DNA of 64,000 nt from Cephalopachus bancanus (taxonomy: Eukaryota; Chordata; Mammalia; Primates; Tarsiidae). Below the pieces are notes generated by a model. The model saw only the letters and a list, made by a program, of their open reading frames with translations. It was not told the origin of the DNA and searched no databases. The stretch covers positions 868,001-932,000 of the forward strand of contig JAPVLO010000569.1 of NCBI GenBank assembly GCA_027257055.1, written 5' to 3'. Positions 1-57,332 of this stretch are shown one piece after another. The position numbers and the translations under genes are program-made. How positions within the stretch are numbered: position 1 is the stretch's first letter; each line of letters opens with the position of its first letter.

Positions 1-433
1 GAGGAAGGGGCTGAGCTCAGGTAGAATTCCCTCAGCCTTTCATCACTGGCTGTAACAGGTCTTAGGGTAGGGTGGTGGACTGTAAGAATAGACTGAGTTA
101 AGCACGGGGTCTCATCTCCTAGACACGCAGCTGAGTAGCTTAGCATTTTTGGATGCTCCAGACTTACTTGGGGGAGAGCACTGTCTTCTTGCCGTTTTGG
201 AAATAACCGTGACATCACAGGAAGAAGGGGGCAAGGGCAGAGGAGAAAGGAGAGAGCAAGTACAAGGCTGGGTGAGAGCCTCTGGCAGCTGGTCCTCAGC
301 ACGTGTAGGACTGGTATTTTGATCTGCAAGTAACACATGGGAAAAAAACAGTGTTGTTTAGAGGGGCTCCTTCACACCTGCAAAACCATAGATGTGCTGC
401 TGAGGCCTTCTGACCTACTTTGACCTCTTCTTT

Positions 434-704
434 TTTTTTTTTCGAGTCAGGGTTTTTCTCTCTGTCACCCAGGCTGGAGTGCAGTGGCATAATCATGGTT
501 TACCACAGCTGCCATCTCCAGTACCAAAGCAATCCTCCTGCGTCAGCCTAGGCATGTGCCACCATGCCCACATAATTTTTTGATGCTTTTGTAGAGTCGG
601 TCTTGCTATGTTGCCCAGGCTGGTCTCAAACTAAGCGTAAGCAATCCTCCCACATTGGCCTCCCAAAGTGCTGGGATTCCAGGCATATGTCGCTGCTCCT
701 GGCC
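434..704 (-). repeat. Alu SINE, old (AluJ-like)
   Basis: Poly-T at 431-442, then the reverse complement of both Alu arms. It is diverged and flanked by a target duplication tttgacctcttcttt (418-433 and 706-720). Confidence 0.9.
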
Positions 705-1309
705 CTTTGACCTCTTCTTTCTGTGGCAGCAATAGGCAGGATATAGCCATAGGAGGGATTTTGGTGAGAAGAGGTTGGCTAGGCAAATGTATTTTCTCCT
801 AGAAGTGGCTGGAAGAGCTTCGGGAATCAGGCATGTCAAGATGGTAGGAAATGTAAACTGAGTTGGTTTTTAATTGGGACAGAATGCTGGAGCAGATAAG
901 GCTCCCTGAAAATAATGATGAGATTCAGAGTGGGAGGCGGAGAGCAGGAGCCAAACCTCTGCCCACCTTCCCCTCCTCTGTGGCAGCAGAAATCCTCCCT
1001 GGAGTGTGGACAGTCTCGGCTTGGAATTTGCTAGCTGGGAGAAAGAAGGAAGTGGGAGGGATGGGCCCCAGGCAGCCCCCCCTTTCCACTTGCCTGCAAA
1101 CCTCTCTCTACCTAATGAGCTGTAATGCTGGAGGCCAAGGCGTCTTCAGGATGGGGAAGCCGGGCCAGGGTGAATTCTCTGTCAGCAGATTCTCGGGAGC
1201 TATGGAAATGAAGCAGCTTGGTGTACGGCAGATAACCAAGAGGGCCCAGAGGGTGGAAGGAGTGGAGTGTTGCTCCACTTGTTCAAGGCTGATCACAGTG
1301 GGAGCTCTG

Positions 1310-1385
1310 GACATCCGGTGTGCATGCTCACATGTGTGTGTGCGTGCACGCATGTGCATGGGTCCACATATGCACACATGAATAC
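1310..1385. repeat. Alternating purine-pyrimidine TG/CA low-complexity patch
   Basis: Imperfect TG/CA/CG alternation (catgtgtgtgtgcgtgcacg and similar), prone to Z-DNA. It is not a pure microsatellite. Confidence 0.6.
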
Positions 1386-1859
1386 CTGCAGAGGGTCATG
1401 ATGACTCAGGTTGATTTTGCTGCTTTTGACAGTGTAGGGCCAGGTATACCCCACATGGAAGCCGACTCTCAAAGAGAATGCTTGGAGATGAAGCAGGACT
1501 TAGTTATTGATACAGTGAGGCATCACTAGGCCCTAGGGCCGAGGATATCTCTTGAACTATAGAAAAGCCCCAACTAGGTGGAGAGACAAAGTCTGGAAAA
1601 CGGAGAGGATCAGCCTGTTTTCTTTGAAATTTATTGGTTTTGGCGCTTCTAGAATGCCCACCTCCAGAATTCCCAGTCCCTGCCTCACACACAACCTCTT
1701 GAGCCTGGGCCTATGTGTTTTTAATTTTCTAGCTCCTGCACTTGGCAAATTTTCTGATTTGTTTTTAAGCAGCATACTCACAACCATTACCTCTTATGCA
1801 TAAAACATGTCACATTTTGAAAGTTTACGGCTATTATTTCATAGAATTAGTATATGTGC

Positions 1860-1990
1860 TGCTGAAGCAAGCACTATTATTTCAAATAATTGAAATACCT
1901 CATTTGCACACAAGGAGACTAAGAGCTCAAGAAATAAAGTTGCACTGTTAATTCATGCCGGATCTTGGACTGAAAGCCTGATGCTGCCAA
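1860..1990 (+). repeat. MIR fragment
   Basis: Decayed match to the MIR core: cacaaggagactaagagctcaag, then ttgcactg and a tail with gaaagcctgatgctgcc. Divergence makes the edges uncertain. Confidence 0.5.
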
Positions 1991-2253
1991 GTTCTCTGTC
2001 TGCTGGTGGCACTGCCATGGGTCCACCCTCATAGGTACAGTGGGTATGACCACCTACTGAACAATTCCAGAGTTTAGGGATGTTCCTACCTCCCCCACAC
2101 AATCTCCCTTACTGTTTGTGATTCTCCCTTTTCTTGGATAGAATTTGGGAGGTCCATTTGGATATCATAACCATGTGTCCTGAGAACCTTTGACATCCCA
2201 AAAGGTTTAAGGAAAGAGGAGTAAGAAAATGGATTACCTAACCTTGGTTCCTT

Positions 2254-2400
2254 TAAAAAAATTTTTTTTTATTTTAAAGATGTGGGGCACAATTCAGGGT
2301 TAAGTATACAAATGTTCATTATGCAGGTACCCTGTGGATGAGGTGTGTTACCCTCCTCCCCTGGCAGTTTCCTAATTACTCCCAATCCTTTTCTTATTGT
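2254..2400 (-). repeat. L1 3' end fragment, antisense
   Basis: Poly-T/A boundary, then gatgtggggcacaattcagg and gtatacaaatgttcattatg. The same block recurs at 50450-50621. It is laid out like the antisense L1 3' UTR but diverged from the human form. Confidence 0.7.
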
Positions 2401-3019
2401 ATTATGATAATTGTTCAAGGTTTTCTAATGAGTCCCTTTTTAATGTTCTGCATCTAGTAAGTTCTTCTTGATGTCTCACCTAAAGTGAAAAATCTGCCAT
2501 CTCGTGCAGTATAATGGCAAAGGGAGAGATCCCAGCTCTGTATTCTATGTGCTGACTTAATCCTGAGGATTTCAGAGCTCTCCAGGAGCAGGGGAAGCCC
2601 TTGAGCCTTCCTTCATTCCTACTCCCTTGTGCTGTCTTAACCGGGCATGGGAGAAGTAATTTGACTTGCAACTTAAGCAAAGGCTGTGGGAGGACCCTGA
2701 GCTCAGCTTGAAGAGAAAGGGGATATTTTTGCCTTCTAGAGGAAGAAAACTCATTTTCCCAAAGCACCTCACCCCCTCCTTCTCCTGTGCAGATGAGCTT
2801 AATTTTCTTCTCCTCCTACTGAAGATGGATCAAAGCCAAGCTGTATATTCAGGAGGGAGCCAGGCAGGGAAGCTGAGTGAGGGGGCGAGGGGGCAGAAAC
2901 AGAGCTTCCCTCATGGAGAGGAAGTAATTAGTTTTAAGACAGAGCTAAGATAGGGAAGCCCTTGGTAATAAAATGTTAAACTCCAAATACAGGTAGTTAA
3001 AAATTAAACCAGAGCATGG

Positions 3020-3085
3020 AGAGTTTATTTTATTAGGCATCCAACAAATATTTATTGAGCACCTACTATGCACGGGCAGGAGCCT
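3020..3085 (-). repeat. L2 3' end fragment
   Basis: ccaacaaatatttattgagc followed by acctactatgca, the reverse complement of the L2 3' terminus. Confidence 0.6.
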
Positions 3086-3427
3086 CGCATGGGCACCAGG
3101 AGAGGGCCCAACTCTCCATGACCCCAGCAGGACCCAAGTAACTGGATTAGGGACAAGGAGAGGATGCCATCTGAAAACTGAGGCTTCCTGTCACCAGGAT
3201 AAATCATTTGCCAAAGTCCCAACAAATGGCTGAATATATTGACCTTTTGGATTTAAGATTAAGCTGTTTAAAATATCAGCAGCTGTCGACCCCGGTTATA
3301 TCTGACCAGCTTGTCTCATCACGGGTTAAATAATCATGTTGTCCATTAGCTTTTCCATTCACTGATAGAATTGTTCCCTGACTCAATCCAAAAAATTAGA
3401 TTAGCCCCTCCTTTTCAGTGTCTGTCG

Positions 3428-3467
3428 TGACATCACAAAGTTGCCATAGCAACAGACTATGATGTCA
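3428..3467. promoter_or_regulatory. RFX X-box flanked by mirrored CRE-like sites (candidate enhancer)
   Basis: GTTGCCATAGCAAC at 3440-3453 is a perfect two-half-site X-box, the RFX-family binding palindrome. TGACATCA (3428-3435) and its exact reverse complement TGATGTCA (3460-3467) flank it, so the 40 bp is almost a symmetrical palindrome of sites. The surrounding 3180-3560 is repeat-free and AT-rich, with homeodomain/HNF1-like words (gttaaataatcat at 3325). Function is inferred. Confidence 0.55.
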
Positions 3468-4169
3468 ACAGACTGCCTGGTGCTGCTAAAAAGAGCCACG
3501 TTGGTCAAAAAAAGAATCTGTCATGCAAAGACAAGATGGAATAATATGGAAGCCAGAGGAGCTGAAACAGGATATCAAAAAGAACATCTTGGAAGGATAA
3601 GATAACAGTGAGTCTGGAGGCTCCTTTCTAGAACTAGAAATAACCAAGGTGCTTAATGAAGATTGACTGGAGAGCAGGCTTGTCTAGAGGCAGGGGAATG
3701 GAAGAGATGACCTTCAGAAGGCCCTTGAGGTCCAAGGATCCTAAGACATGAAGGACATTTGGGAAGGGGGAGATCTGACCTGCTTTGGCCTCTGGAGAAT
3801 TCAGGGGCATTAACATCGATGCAAACTTCCTTGCTTCTGACCAGATCTGACAATCACCAGCTGGAATCTGTCTTCCTCTTGCTTCTGGGAAGATTTTCAG
3901 CAATAAACACACAATGACCCCCTCTCAAGCCCCATTTGCTGCCCACTTCCTCGCAAGCCTTGGGAGGAGGCTTTCTTCCTTCGATTTCGCCTGAGCAAAG
4001 AAGCCCAATCCTTGCCACCAGCTCTGGCTCCACAGCATCCACGCCCATCTGCTCGACCTGCTCCCCATCAGCAGGACCACACCACACAGAGGGCAGGTGA
4101 CCTGGGGCTGTGTGTCTGAGGGGAGCTTGCTGGGGAGAGCAGGCAGAGAAGCATCACTTACTAGGCTCC

Positions 4170-4505
4170 TGTCGGTTCAGAAGAAGGCTGGGCAGGCTGA
4201 GAGGAGAGAAAGGAGACTCAGTCGGTCTCAGCTTCTCGGCAGCGGCAGCGATCACAGCAAATGAATCTGGAGCATCATTTAACCCCGTGCCCACAGGATC
4301 TGAAGCGGCTCTGAGAAGCAAGTGGATTTTTAGCTCAAGAGCTTGTGTTCTGAGCTGGGAGTTCGGGAGGCGGGAGGAGTGTCTCCCCGCAGGTCGGGCT
4401 GGCATGGGTTTCTGTCGTGCAGATGGGAACGCAGCCCCAGACTCTTCCACCCGCCCAGCTACTCTGCGTCCTTAGCTCAGTGAGGTCGGACTACCTTGAA
4501 GTGGC
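4170..4505 (+). promoter_or_regulatory. CpG-richer patch, possible internal promoter
   Basis: About 16 CpGs in 335 bases, against almost none in the flanks, with ggcgggagg and cccgccc GC-box-like words and no repeat. It lies 3.7 kb upstream of the exon with the short-form ATG, a suitable place for a short-isoform promoter. No TATA or Inr is clear. Speculative. Confidence 0.25.
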
Positions 4506-7038
4506 ACACCTGCTCCGTATATGCCTGTCTCTCCATTTCAGCATTTTCTCCTTGGGGACCTGAACTGGGAAGATGTCATCCCCTCCTCGTTGACTCTGCT
4601 CCAGTACTCTGACCGGTACCATTCTGGCCGAATATTAGAAAGCCACAGGCCTACTAGAGCACCTGGGTGACCCCTGCCACCACCCAGGGAGAGCCCCTTC
4701 AGCCTTCTCCAGTGCCAGAGCTGGGGAGGAGGGGAAACCAGTGGAGTCTTGGCCACAGAGTCTTGGCTGCATCTCTGCCACAGCATTACGATTTGGACCG
4801 GAGGACTTACTTCTCAGAGGGATGGTAGGAGCAGGGTGGCTGGCGGGTCCTCTGAGGCTGCCATACTGGGGCCGAAGCTGCCAAAACAATGCTGAAGTTT
4901 CGGGCTGATCGACGGGCCAGGTAGGGATTTCTTCCACAGACCACGAGCCAAGTTAAGTCAGAGCAGGCTGCGTTGGCCGTTCATCCTGTTTGCATCTGGG
5001 GGCTTCGGAGTGAGGGGCCTGCTTGAGATGACCTGGAGAAGGAAGCGTAGTTAGGTCAATGGTTGCTGCATTGCAGTGCTTGTGAAAGGGAAGCTATTTT
5101 GAAATTGGTAGCGCTGGGATGGAGAGAGGACGTCATTTGTAGGGGTTGCTGGGTAGGAGAGTCTGGGGCAGGGAGAGATTTGCCGTCCCCTTAAAGACTT
5201 GTGATGGTTGGCAGCAGACTGTGTGCGTGCCTCTCTCTGTGTATGTCTGTCTGTGCCAGTGCCTGCAGGGAAGATTCCAACAGTTCCGCTGGGAACATAC
5301 AGAGGAGAAGGAGACTGGAGGGTCAGGGCAGGGGGTGGGTGCTCTGTGCTGCTAGAAAGAAGCAGAGAACTTGGCATCTCAAGGGACTTTAGTTGTCTGC
5401 GTGCCTACCCCCTCCCCAGAGGCCCCCTAGGTGGAGCAGATTAAGGGACAAGGGTAACTGGGACCAGCTACTCTTCCTGACAAAGATCCCCTGTGATTAA
5501 GTTGAGGAGCGTGTGCTTGTTGGACCTGGTAGGAGGGTGAGAAGAAAGTTTGGGAAGTGGGGAGCAGGCTATCAGTATGCTAGACTGAGAGCCCAGACCT
5601 GGTGGATGCTGGCCAGTTTTGGGTCCTGGCTGGCAAGCCTGGGCTGCAAAACCCAGATTTCCACATAAACTACAGGCACTGCCTGCTGTGCTTTTATCTT
5701 CAACATGTCTTTAGATGAGATCTGAACATGACAGCTTTGGAAGCTGAGAAACACCCTTTGATATTATCTTTAGCTTCAGCAGACAGCCCAAGGGCTGGGA
5801 TGTGTCCTGGACTACTGAAAGGGGGTCCCCCAAAGGTTATTTTATATCTCTCATGCAGCTAAGGGACAAAGCTGAGCTCTCCTCCCTCAGGTGCTGGCTG
5901 ACCTGCTGCCTGTTGGGCAGAGCTGGCCCTCTGCTGTGCGTGTGCTAAGCGGCCCAGGCGCAGCCACAGCAGTCTCTGTCCCGCAGCCTGCTTCTTAAGG
6001 TACAGAGGAGCCTGCTCTGGCAGTGTTTCTCAAGAGGGATGGGTAAAGACCTTAAAACCCCTAGCCCCCCACTGGCTGGATGCTAGAATCTCCACGATTA
6101 CATTCTTGCCAATGGCTGCCCCGCTTTACAGAATCCACCTCAGGTGACTCCACGTGTGGCTTAGACCAGCTGCATCAGCCCCCTTCAAGCTCTGTCTGCC
6201 GCCTTCCTCCCCCATCTCCCCCAGGAGCCTCCTGGGGAACTATCCTGTCATTCAGCAGAGCCACAGCAGGACTCGCGACACTGCGCCCCATCTGCCTCTG
6301 CACACGCCCCGCCCCTGGAGCTTGCTCCCTCCTGCTTCCTGGCAGGCTGACCTCACAACACCCCACCCCACTCTGAGCCACAGCATCCCTTAATTAGATC
6401 TGACTGTTGAGCCAGCACTGACCTTCATGCCTGACAGCTCCTGAGGTCTCAGGGACATCAAGTAGCCCTTAGAAGGGAGACCCTGGGCGTAGGTTGTGGA
6501 TGGGTCCCATCTCAAGCTTGAGGCTGGAGTTTCTAAATCTCCCATTTCCTTTTAAGAAGGAGAGGGAACATAAAGCAGAAGGAGTCCAAGGTCACAAGAA
6601 GGTTCTTTCAGCAAATAATGAGGGAGCATTTTTTATGTGGAGCACTGGCAGGTGCTCCCTGGGAGAGAAGCTGCCACAAGAGAAATCTTGATGGGGTTGA
6701 ATGGGCTCCCCTCCCCCCAAAACACACCTAGGAGGACCGCTGAAAGAGTTAAGTGAGGCTCATTTTCAGCCTCAAGGATCGCTAATAAAGCTAACACTGA
6801 CTAAGGAAAAGTGACTAGGCTTCATTTCTTCCTCTCCCCACCTTCCACCTCTACCCCCACCCTGACTGCAGCCCAGCCCTCCCTCTTGCCTCCAACTGAC
6901 CCTGCTGAAGGACAGCGCCACAAGCCCCTTATGGGGTCACCTGTCCCTGTCACTGCCCAGGGTCTGTCCACCCTTTGGCTTATGTCTCTGCCTTCATTTT
7001 TACCACAACGTCTCTTTCTTTTTTTCCCCCCTCTACAG

Positions 7039-7119
7039 CCACAATGAAAGACGGAACACATTTCTACACCCAGTGACTGGTCAGGTCCCAGAGGAAAACA
7101 AAAAATTTGACTTGAAAAT
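7039..7119 (+). CDS. PLEKHA6: PLEKHA6 upstream exon, C-terminal half of a WW domain
   Basis: Acceptor ctctacag at 7031-7038 after a strong pyrimidine tract, donor gtaagc at 7120. In the frame starting at 7040 it reads HNERRNTFLHPVTGQVPEE then NKKFDLK, matching the HN(E/T)...HPVTG half of the second WW domain in PLEKHA5. The exon enters with 1 base of a codon and leaves with 2 (AT). These join the A at 8151 to give Ile and stay open through Ser-Ala-Leu-Asp into the Met at 8164. The first half of the WW domain must come from an exon upstream; I found no convincing partner in 1-7038. This exon supports a long isoform starting outside the window. Confidence 0.85.
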
Positions 7120-8150
7120 GTAAGCTTGCCCCTACTTACTGGTGTTTGGTTTTTCCATCCTTAGCTACCACCATCCCACTGCCTCCTTGCAGGGGAGGGC
7201 AGTGGGGAGGGAAGGAGAGAAGAAGGCACTGGGGGTCATTCACCTCAGTTCTGAGGACCAGAAGCTTCTGAGGCCCATCTGGCCCAACACCTTCATCCAG
7301 GTTTCCCGGGGTCTGGCAGAAACGAGGTTGGCACACCACATAGGTTAAAATAAGAGTATAAGACAGGTGTGAGGTTGGCGTATTACCTAGGGCCCTTTGA
7401 GGGAAGCACTGAGGAGATCTGAGATAATCATAAAAGCCAACTGCTATTCCCCTCACTGTGGATCCTAGCTCACCAAATCAAAGGAGAAAAAAAAGAAAAG
7501 GAACGGTAATAGACTCTCAGATGTCGCTGGGCCATTGTGTCTTTTAAAGTAGAAGGAAAAGGAGTTCTGGAGTCCCAGGGTATAGTTTGTTTTTGTTTGT
7601 TTGTTTGTTTGTTTGTTGTTGTTGTTGTTGTTGTTGTTTGAGTCTGGGTCTCACTTAGTCGCCCAGGCTGGAGTACAGTGGCACAATCTTGCTGCAGCCT
7701 CGACCTCCTGTCCTGAAAGGATCCACCCTCCTCAGCCTCACAAGTAGCTGGGACTACAGGCACACATCACCATGCCTGACTAATTATTTTTAATTTTTTT
7801 ATAGAGACGAGGTTTTGCTGGGTTGCCCAGGCTGGTCTCGAACTCCTGGGCTTAAGATATCCTCCTGCCTCGGCCTCCCAAGCTGCTAGAATTACCACGC
7901 CCAGCCCCATAGTCTAGGTTTTGTAAATAAATGTATAGGAAAGAAAGAAAGGAGAATATCAAGGATCAATGGAATATAAGCTCAGAAGGACTGAAGGTGT
8001 GGCTGAGATGACCTCTTGATGGCACTCAGGAGATGTAATTTTGTGCTGATGCTGGCACAGTAGGTGGCAGGGTGGGTAGAAGGGATGGGTGGTTTCCGTT
8101 GTTTCCTGGCTCTGACTAGTCTCTGTCTTCTGTTCAAAACTTGAAATCAG
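7120..8150 (+). other. PLEKHA6 intron between WW exon and exon c1
   Basis: 1.03 kb; contains an antisense Alu with a long GTTT/GTT tail (7585-7905). No other feature seen. Confidence 0.8.
7585..7905 (-). repeat. Alu SINE with (GTTT)n/(GTT)n tail
   Basis: Reverse-complement Alu body from about 7640. The poly-T end has become a GTTT then GTT microsatellite (7587-7639). Confidence 0.9.
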
Positions 8151-8163
8151 ATCGGCTTTGGAC

Positions 8164-53062
<44,899 letters not shown>

Positions 53063-53070
53063 GCTCTGAC

Positions 53071-53751
53071 GTAAGCACTTTTCTACTGTATTTCATCCAC
53101 CCAGGGAATGGGTCCCCTTCCCTCACCCCACTGAGTCATCTAGGTCCTTTCATTCCAGCATTGCTTCTTCCCCATCCCTGGTGCTCTTGATCCCTCCTCC
53201 CATCCATCCATCCATCCATCCATCCATCCGCCCACCCGCTTGAGCCCGCCGGTGTCCCCACACAGTGCTGGGCTAGAGTCAGCCAGTGGGGCTGCTTCTT
53301 GGATGTTGTGATGCCAATGGCCTTGCTTCTTCAGAAGCAGACAGGGAATGGAGCTGAGACCACACCTGTCTGCTCTCAGGGAAGGTTCTTCCCTGACACC
53401 CCATCCCTACACTTCCTGTTGGCCGACAAGCTTTCCATCTGTTGAGATACACAGATGCAGAATCCCAGAAACCCCTAGAAGCTGTTTCTCCACTCCCAGA
53501 TCCTACAGTCAATTCAAATAGCATGGAACAACCATTGCCAGAGGCTGTGAACCTTCCCTTAGCCCTAGCACAAAACTGCTCTCTTAGGGAAGGATGCAAG
53601 AACCCTGGCTTCAATCCCTTTGGTACCCTCTCTCAGGGTTGAGGGCCTGGGTGGGTTTTGGCAGGCTGAGACTTCTTTCTCCCTGGGAAGTTTGGCTGGA
53701 GTTCTCACTCCCCTGTGCAGCTCTCCTCTCACCCATTTCTCTTTTCTCCAG
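53071..53751 (+). other. PLEKHA6: PLEKHA6 3' UTR intron
   Basis: Donor gtaagc at 53071 and acceptor ctccag ending at 53751. It contains a CATC tetranucleotide tract at 53203-53228 and otherwise unique sequence. Retention would not change the protein. Confidence 0.65.
53203..53228. repeat. (CATC)n tetranucleotide repeat
   Basis: Six to seven tandem ccat units in the 3' UTR intron. Confidence 0.95.
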
Positions 53752-55289
53752 TGCAAGCCCTGGCTGAGGCCAATGCTGTGAAGCTCCACAGAGCCACATT
53801 CTGAAGCCGTCCTCTACCCATCTGAGGTCCTGGCTCCTCACCCTGGCCCCCTGCGCCTGCGCTCCCATGGGGATGCTGCCGGGAGCCAGGCTGGGGGCCA
53901 GGGGCTGCTACTGAGAGGAGTGTGGGTACCTCGGTGTCCACACGCCCACTGCGCCTAGCCTGGAAGCCCTCGCTACTCATATCATGGTCCTAGGCCATGG
54001 CCTGAGGTGGCAGGTGGGCAGTGCCATCCTTGTGAGTACCCGAGTCATGAGAAGCCTCGGCCTGGCTCTGGCTGGAGTTGTGATGACCCTACTGGAACGT
54101 AGCCTGTTGGAGAACATGCCCTGGTGGGGAACACGCCCGTGGCTACCTTAGGTCAGGACTAGAGGTGAAGAGGAGATGGACACTGCCTCTCAGAGCCTGC
54201 TGGACACCAAGGACAGCCCCTGCCACCCTCGCCTTCCCCATCAGCCCCACCCTGCTGCCCCAGCTATATCCAGGGCTTGACATGTCTCTGCTTATGGGTG
54301 CTTGCTGGGGTCCAGTGGAGACTGACCACCCTACTTGAGCCAAAGACAAGATGAGAGATGGGAAGAGGTTCCTGGGCGCCCTGAGGGGACAGTGCTGGCC
54401 GTGGCTAGAAAACAGCAGGTCTGTGCAGCGTCTGAGGGCAGGTTGGGAAGGGTAGCAGAGAGACGGGGAAGAGATTCTTGGAGAGTAGAAGGAGGGGAAA
54501 GTGGCAGGAGATGTTGGCAAGTAAAGAGGGAAGGAGAGAAGTAGAAAGCGGGTATTGGATTGGTTTTCCCAGGTGGAGCCTTAGGTTAGTGCCCAGTGCA
54601 GTGCCAGACTATCACCTCTGCCCCTCCGCTCTCATCCCCAGGAGGACCCACTGGTGGAGCAGATGGTGGCCTCAGCAGAGGTGCTTGGTGTGGAGATCCA
54701 GGTGTAGGGTAAAGGGAGCCAGGTGGCGACCGCCTGGGAGATGGCTCTTTGTAGGTCTGCACCTGTTGTCTGCCTCCCCATCCTGCTGTGAGAGGCAGAG
54801 AGGAGGACTTGGCTTAGGTAGCATGTGGTCAGCCTTGAGGCCTTCCCTAACCAGCTTGGTGACATCCTTTTGCCCCGTTCCCCCTGGAACATGCAGTGGG
54901 CCAGCTGAGAGTGTGCCCAGGGCAGTGGGGATGAGGCCAAAGTCCCCGGGGCCAGATTCTAGGCACCTGCCCCTCTTTTCAGGCATCCCAGATAAGGACC
55001 CACTGAGGCTTGGCTTTCTCACAGTTGACTTGCCCAGGGAGGCTGGGGGGAGAGACAGAAAAGCAAAGCTCATTCTTCCTCTTCACCCACCCTGAGATGA
55101 ATGTAGCCAGAGAGGAGGATGGAGAGGAGCTGGAGACACCTTGGCCCCTAAGCCTTCTCTTTGCCAGAGTTGCTGCCCAGAGACTTCAGCCTGACCACCA
55201 GCGGCCCCTAAGAACAGCAACTGTATCTTCTACCAATTCCTCTCCACTCCTTCATGACTGGGACAGTTACTGGTTCATATGCAAGTAAA

Positions 55290-55350
55290 GACGACAATTA
55301 ACTCAACAAATATTTATCAAGCACCTTTTATATACCAGGCACTGTTCTAG
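55290..55350 (-). repeat. L2 3' end fragment in the 3' UTR
   Basis: caacaaatatttatcaagca then ataccaggcactgttctagg. Confidence 0.65.
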
Positions 55351-57326
55351 GTGCTTAGGATATTCCCATGTGCCCGAGGGATTACAGACCAGGAGGATTC
55401 CACCTATTCTCACTTCTAGCAGGTTTTTTGAACATGACCCATGGCTACATTTTCCATCTTCACAGCTCAAGCACCCCAAATCTGTTCTTTCTCTCCTGCA
55501 GACTGGTAGGTGGGATTGGCTCCCAGGTCACCCTCCCTTCCTCTTTCTACAACACCTTTCTCCCTCCACAGGAAACAGATTTTTCAGGGCCCGCCATGCC
55601 TGCCCCTTCCTTTGTCTGTCTTTCCTTTTTTATTTTAAAGTAATATTTTTAGAAATACATGTAAAATACCAAGAAATATTGTCCACGCCTCTGCCTGCCT
55701 CTCACCTCCTATTTCATAAAGCTGGCTCTTTATGTTGCTTTACATGCCTTAATATATGTTTTGTGGAGATTTTACATATTATAGATCTATATGTAATATA
55801 TATATATATTTGTTTGGATGTCTGATCTTTTCCTACAGCTTCTACCCAGGCCTGTTTTCTCTCCCTTATCTTCACACCATTCCTAGCATATCAAGGCCAC
55901 ACCCCTTGCCTTTTGGATCCAAAGAAGAGGAGAGGAAAGACTTATTTTAAGACAGAGCTATTTTATGCTTTTGTTAAAAAAGCAAATCTATTTTCAAAAT
56001 GTGCAATGTCTGAATGGAAGTGGCAAATAAGATGAGGGGACGGGGGTGCTGCCTCTAGGCCCCACCACGTGCCCTTCCCTCTGCCCTATCAGCTCTCTTC
56101 CATGCCTTTCCCTGTCAGCAAAGGGCTGGTCCCCAGGGAGCATCTCACCGCCAGGACAGGGCACTCCCTCAGAAGTCGTGAGTCTAAGGATCTGATGACA
56201 CTGTCATTCTTGGTGATCCTCTGAGGATTGTCAGGTGCAAATCCTCTTGGAACTGTTTACAGTTGCACGAAGGACACCTGTGCAGACACACGCCCCCCCC
56301 CCAGATGGGCTGCTGGGCCCCCTCTCCTCATTAGCCTGCTGGAAAAGGGCAGACGGTCTAATGGCAGCTTATGTCGAACAGCACTGAGGATGTCGGTCTA
56401 CTCCTTGATGGACTCATGAGACGGCGCAGAGCCCAGAGGAAGCGGCTTGGGATCCTCTGTGTACCAGCCCTTTAGAGCAGATATGTATGAGTTCCTTGGG
56501 CTTCTCACACTCCCTTTCACTTGATCCCTGTCTGGTCTGGGTCACATCTACGGCATCTGTCTCCCTCTGTGACCCTTCTCTCTGGGCACTGCTGCTTTTA
56601 AGGGAATGGTACCTTGGTCTGGCATCCAGACTGTGAAATCCGCTTCTGGGCTGAGGAGGGTCCTATCGACAATGTGACATCGCAGCCTTGCCCAAGCAAG
56701 CCCCAGGACTCCTCTGGCAGGCTGCTGCTGGGGTGCTGAACTAAACCAGCTTGCCTTCCAAACTTCGCATCAGCCGTGGAAGTGGGCAAGGGGGGCTCTT
56801 GCCTTGCAAGGATTTGGGCAGGATGGAAGTCTTTGTCCAGACCTGAAATCAAGGGTTTGGAATCTAGCACAGAGTTCCTGGCCAGCGTTTGAAGCCTGAC
56901 CCCCTACTTTGGGCACTTACTGGCACCCTGTTCCCAGCCTTGAGCATCCTGCTATGAATGAACAGGGCCCAGACGGGGGCCAGGGCTCAGTAGCCCACCC
57001 AGAGAAGCCCTGGTTATTCCTCCAGGGCCTTCTCAATTAGCACATGACCTCCCTGATCAATAACCAAGAGGCTGCAATCAAACACTGCTACTGTCACTTT
57101 AAAGATTTTCTGAGGTTGCAAGCTGTACACTTCCTGTCCCGCCTTTGTGAGAGGCATGTCCTTGGGGCAGAGCTGATACAGCAAGAGGGAACCAGTTCCT
57201 TTCCCCCTTTCGGCACCCTCCACCTGGCAGCTCTTAAAACTAAGGAAAAATATTAAATATACATATATATATGCATATATCTATTTATGCACATATTGGG
57301 GCCAATTTGATTTGCTAGTATTAGAC

Positions 57327-57332
57327 AATAAA
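57327..57332 (+). terminator. PLEKHA6: Canonical polyadenylation signal AATAAA of PLEKHA6
   Basis: AATAAA within ttagacaataaaccatacaa, followed about 20-35 bases later by a T/G-rich stretch (cagtgtctttattta). It is the last canonical hexamer in the AT-rich end of the 3' UTR before sequence that looks intergenic. Confidence 0.65.

Larger units (their letters stand above)
1..7038 (+). other. PLEKHA6 5' intronic sequence
   Basis: No coding exon is recognised here. It holds an antisense Alu (434-704), an L1 3' fragment (2254-2400), MIR and L2 remnants (about 1860-1990, 3020-3085), an X-box palindrome (3428-3467), and a CpG-richer patch (4170-4505) that could be an internal promoter. The rest looks unique. 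Confidence 0.6.

Noticed and set aside
1..7038. Search for the exon encoding the first half of the WW domain
   Set aside because: No segment with an acceptor, a donor and a Trp/Tyr-rich WW half in the right phase was found. The partner probably lies upstream of the window.
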